The notes under the pieces were generated by a model. That model was not told where the DNA came from. It worked only from the letters and a program-made list of their open reading frames with translations, and made no database searches. This document shows positions 62,972-64,000 of a DNA stretch of 64,000 nucleotides, piece by piece. The DNA lies in contig NZ_JAAOXM010000004.1 in the NCBI RefSeq assembly GCF_011605345.1, forward strand, positions 186,001-250,000. The letters are read 5' to 3'. Origin of the DNA: Burkholderia sp. D-99 (GTDB lineage: Bacteria; Pseudomonadota; Gammaproteobacteria; Burkholderiales; Burkholderiaceae). The position numbers were made by a program, and so were the translations under genes. Position 1 is the stretch's first letter; each line of letters starts with the position of its first letter.

Positions 62972-62987
62972 CTTTGGAGCAAAAGAC

Positions 62988-63335
62988 GTGGCCGACACAC
63001 CTCTCCCGGGCAATCCGGTTCGTGGCTCCCGCACAGGCCAGCCCGTTATGGCGCTGTTCGATCTTCTCGGGCGCAACTGGACCATGAGAATATTGTGGGA
63101 GTTGTGCCATGACGGACCCTGCACGTTTCGAGAATTGCAAGGTCAGTGTGAGTCCATTTCTCCTGGTGTCCTCAACTCGCGTCTCAAGGAACTCCGCGAG
63201 TCGCAACTCGTCGAGCTTGGTGCCGAGGGCTACCAGCCGACGCCCATGGGAAGGAGCTTGTTTGAAGTGCTCCTTCCGTTGGATCGGTGGTCGAAACGCT
63301 GGGCGACTTCATTAGCGCGCGATCAGTTGCCATGA
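62988..63335 (+). CDS. HxlR-family transcriptional regulator
   Basis: The frame starts at GTG 62988 with GGAG 8 bases upstream and encodes 115 residues. It has the HxlR winged helix: MALFDLLGRNWTMRILWEL, FRELQGQCESISPGVLNSRL and the wing LVELGAEGYQPTPMGRSLFE. No cysteine lies near the N terminus, so it is not an obvious thiol-redox sensor of the HypR/QorR kind; the only cysteines are in the LCHDGPCTF and GQCES segments. It diverges from DUF2867. Confidence 0.88.
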   Translation: MADTPLPGNPVRGSRTGQPVMALFDLLGRNWTMRILWELCHDGPCTFRELQGQCESISPGVLNSRLKELRESQLVELGAEGYQPTPMGRSLFEVLLPLDRWSKRWATSLARDQLP

Positions 63336-63733
63336 ACCTGGAAACTGCCGTTGGACGCGCCCGAGCGGGCTGCCATGCGGTGCGTGGGTAAGGAGGAGCA
63401 ACGCTACCCGCGTGCCATAGCGCTGCTCGATCGGGTGCGTAACGCTCTCACCGGGTGGGTGAAGGCGGCCGTCAGTGCCAACGTCAATGTTCGCGAGGCT
63501 TCTCTGGCGGAGGCAAGCGATCAACTGCGGTTTCCGGGATGAATCTTCGCCCTGATGTTCTCGATTTTGCAAAAAACTCATCGGAATAACGACCCTATCC
63601 AATCAACGAGGCGGCGACGGCAGTTGCATAGCCTTCGGATCGTCGCGGTCGGAGCTTTTTTGTTCGTTAAGCCAACCAGTCTCTCGCTCTAGTATCCGTC
63701 AACCTGGTAATGCTATCTCTGTCTACCGCTGCG
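63336..63733. other. Gene-free stretch near the right edge
   Basis: About 400 bases between two converging genes. A 55-codon plus-strand frame (63375-63542, with AGGAGG inside rather than before it) and a minus-strand frame over the same bases are present, but neither has a ribosome site or a family resemblance. It may be a decayed gene. The last 190 bases are A/T-richer. Confidence 0.4.
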
Positions 63734-64000
63734 CTAATCATGGTTCACTTGCTTAAGCCACGCGTTTAATTCACGCGTGCGATCACGTGTTCTGTCGATT
63801 TCACAAGTCAGCAGATCAAGATTACGATCCGCGCCTGCCTCGTTTATCAGATACCAAGCGGTACACTCGTTACCGAGAAAACGGATCCATTGTCGCTGAG
63901 CCTCGACAAATTTCACCTTGAGTTCCGGATAGTTGACGTACTCGTCACGTGGCCGAGACATCAACTTCAAAACCTTTTGGTAAGTGCGGTTCAACTCGTC
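63734..64000 (-). CDS. LprI/DUF1311-like protein, 5' end off the right edge
   Basis: The frame ends with TAG at 63734 and stays open to the last base, giving 88 residues without a start. The visible part begins DELNRTYQKVLKLM, the hallmark of the LprI (DUF1311) lysozyme-inhibitor-like family, then QRQWIRFLGNECTAWY and a second cysteine in LLTCEIDRTRDRTRELNAWL, matching the family's two-cysteine core. The signal peptide expected for this family would lie outside the window. An internal TTG at 63994 is not taken as the start. It probably acts in the periplasm. Confidence 0.75.
   Translation of the reverse strand, partial: DELNRTYQKVLKLMSRPRDEYVNYPELKVKFVEAQRQWIRFLGNECTAWYLINEAGADRNLDLLTCEIDRTRDRTRELNAWLKQVNHD

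Noticed and set aside
63312..63602. Minus-strand and plus-strand short frames after the HxlR gene, possible transposase remnant
   Set aside because: No transposase motif, terminal repeats or target duplication can be seen, so no mobile element is claimed.

Overview
The window is high-GC proteobacterial DNA with strong third-position G/C bias and no recognisable insertion sequence, rRNA or tRNA. The gene content points to Burkholderia, most probably the Burkholderia cepacia complex. The best clues are a complete Flp/Tad pilus locus close to a tandem pair of AidA/PixA-family genes, the first preceded by a near-perfect CepR-type quorum-sensing box. From memory, this neighbourhood lies on the third replicon (pC3, the BCAS genes) of B. 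cenocepacia; that placement is recall, not something the sequence proves.

Region 1 (1-17,100, all minus strand) is the most unusual part. Reading in the direction of transcription, it has a 47-residue membrane peptide, a WYL-domain regulator, a NERD-nuclease/UvrD-type helicase, a protein of no recognised family, a two-HKD phospholipase-D-like protein and an SNF2-type helicase, followed by a strong intrinsic terminator. A second run follows: a large dynamin-like GTPase, a coiled-coil protein, two more dynamin-like GTPases and two small coiled-coil proteins, the last running off the left edge. Several genes overlap by the 4 bases ATGA or GTGA. The content (WYL, NERD, SNF2, PLD, dynamins) is typical of anti-phage defence islands, but the combination matches no system I can name.

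Region 2 (17,500-32,100) has a hypothetical gene and an AraC-type regulator on the plus strand, then a full tad locus on the minus strand: two flp pilins, a small membrane protein, the TadV prepilin peptidase, an unusual AAA ATPase, RcpC, RcpA secretin, a lipoprotein, TadG-like, two TadE-like pseudopilins, TadZ, TadA, TadB and TadC.

Region 3 (32,100-39,060, plus strand) is a divergent glycosylation module (two GT87 transferases, a GtrB-like GT2 enzyme and a GtrA flippase), then the aidA pair behind a quorum-sensing promoter.

Region 4 (39,200-64,000) is a patchwork: LysR with a BASS transporter and an M14 peptidase; a GNAT enzyme; a CobS/CobT-like AAA-VWA pair; an MHYT sensor kinase with a degenerate HD-GYP response regulator; a second GNAT; a TPR protein; a 20-copy 8-bp tandem repeat; a membrane protein with an ABC ATPase; pntAB; a CPT-like kinase and an Amj-like flippase; a LysR-controlled module (dimeric alpha-beta protein, tautomerase-like protein, metallo-beta-lactamase-fold hydrolase); a DUF2867 gene divergent from an HxlR regulator; and an LprI-like gene cut by the right edge.
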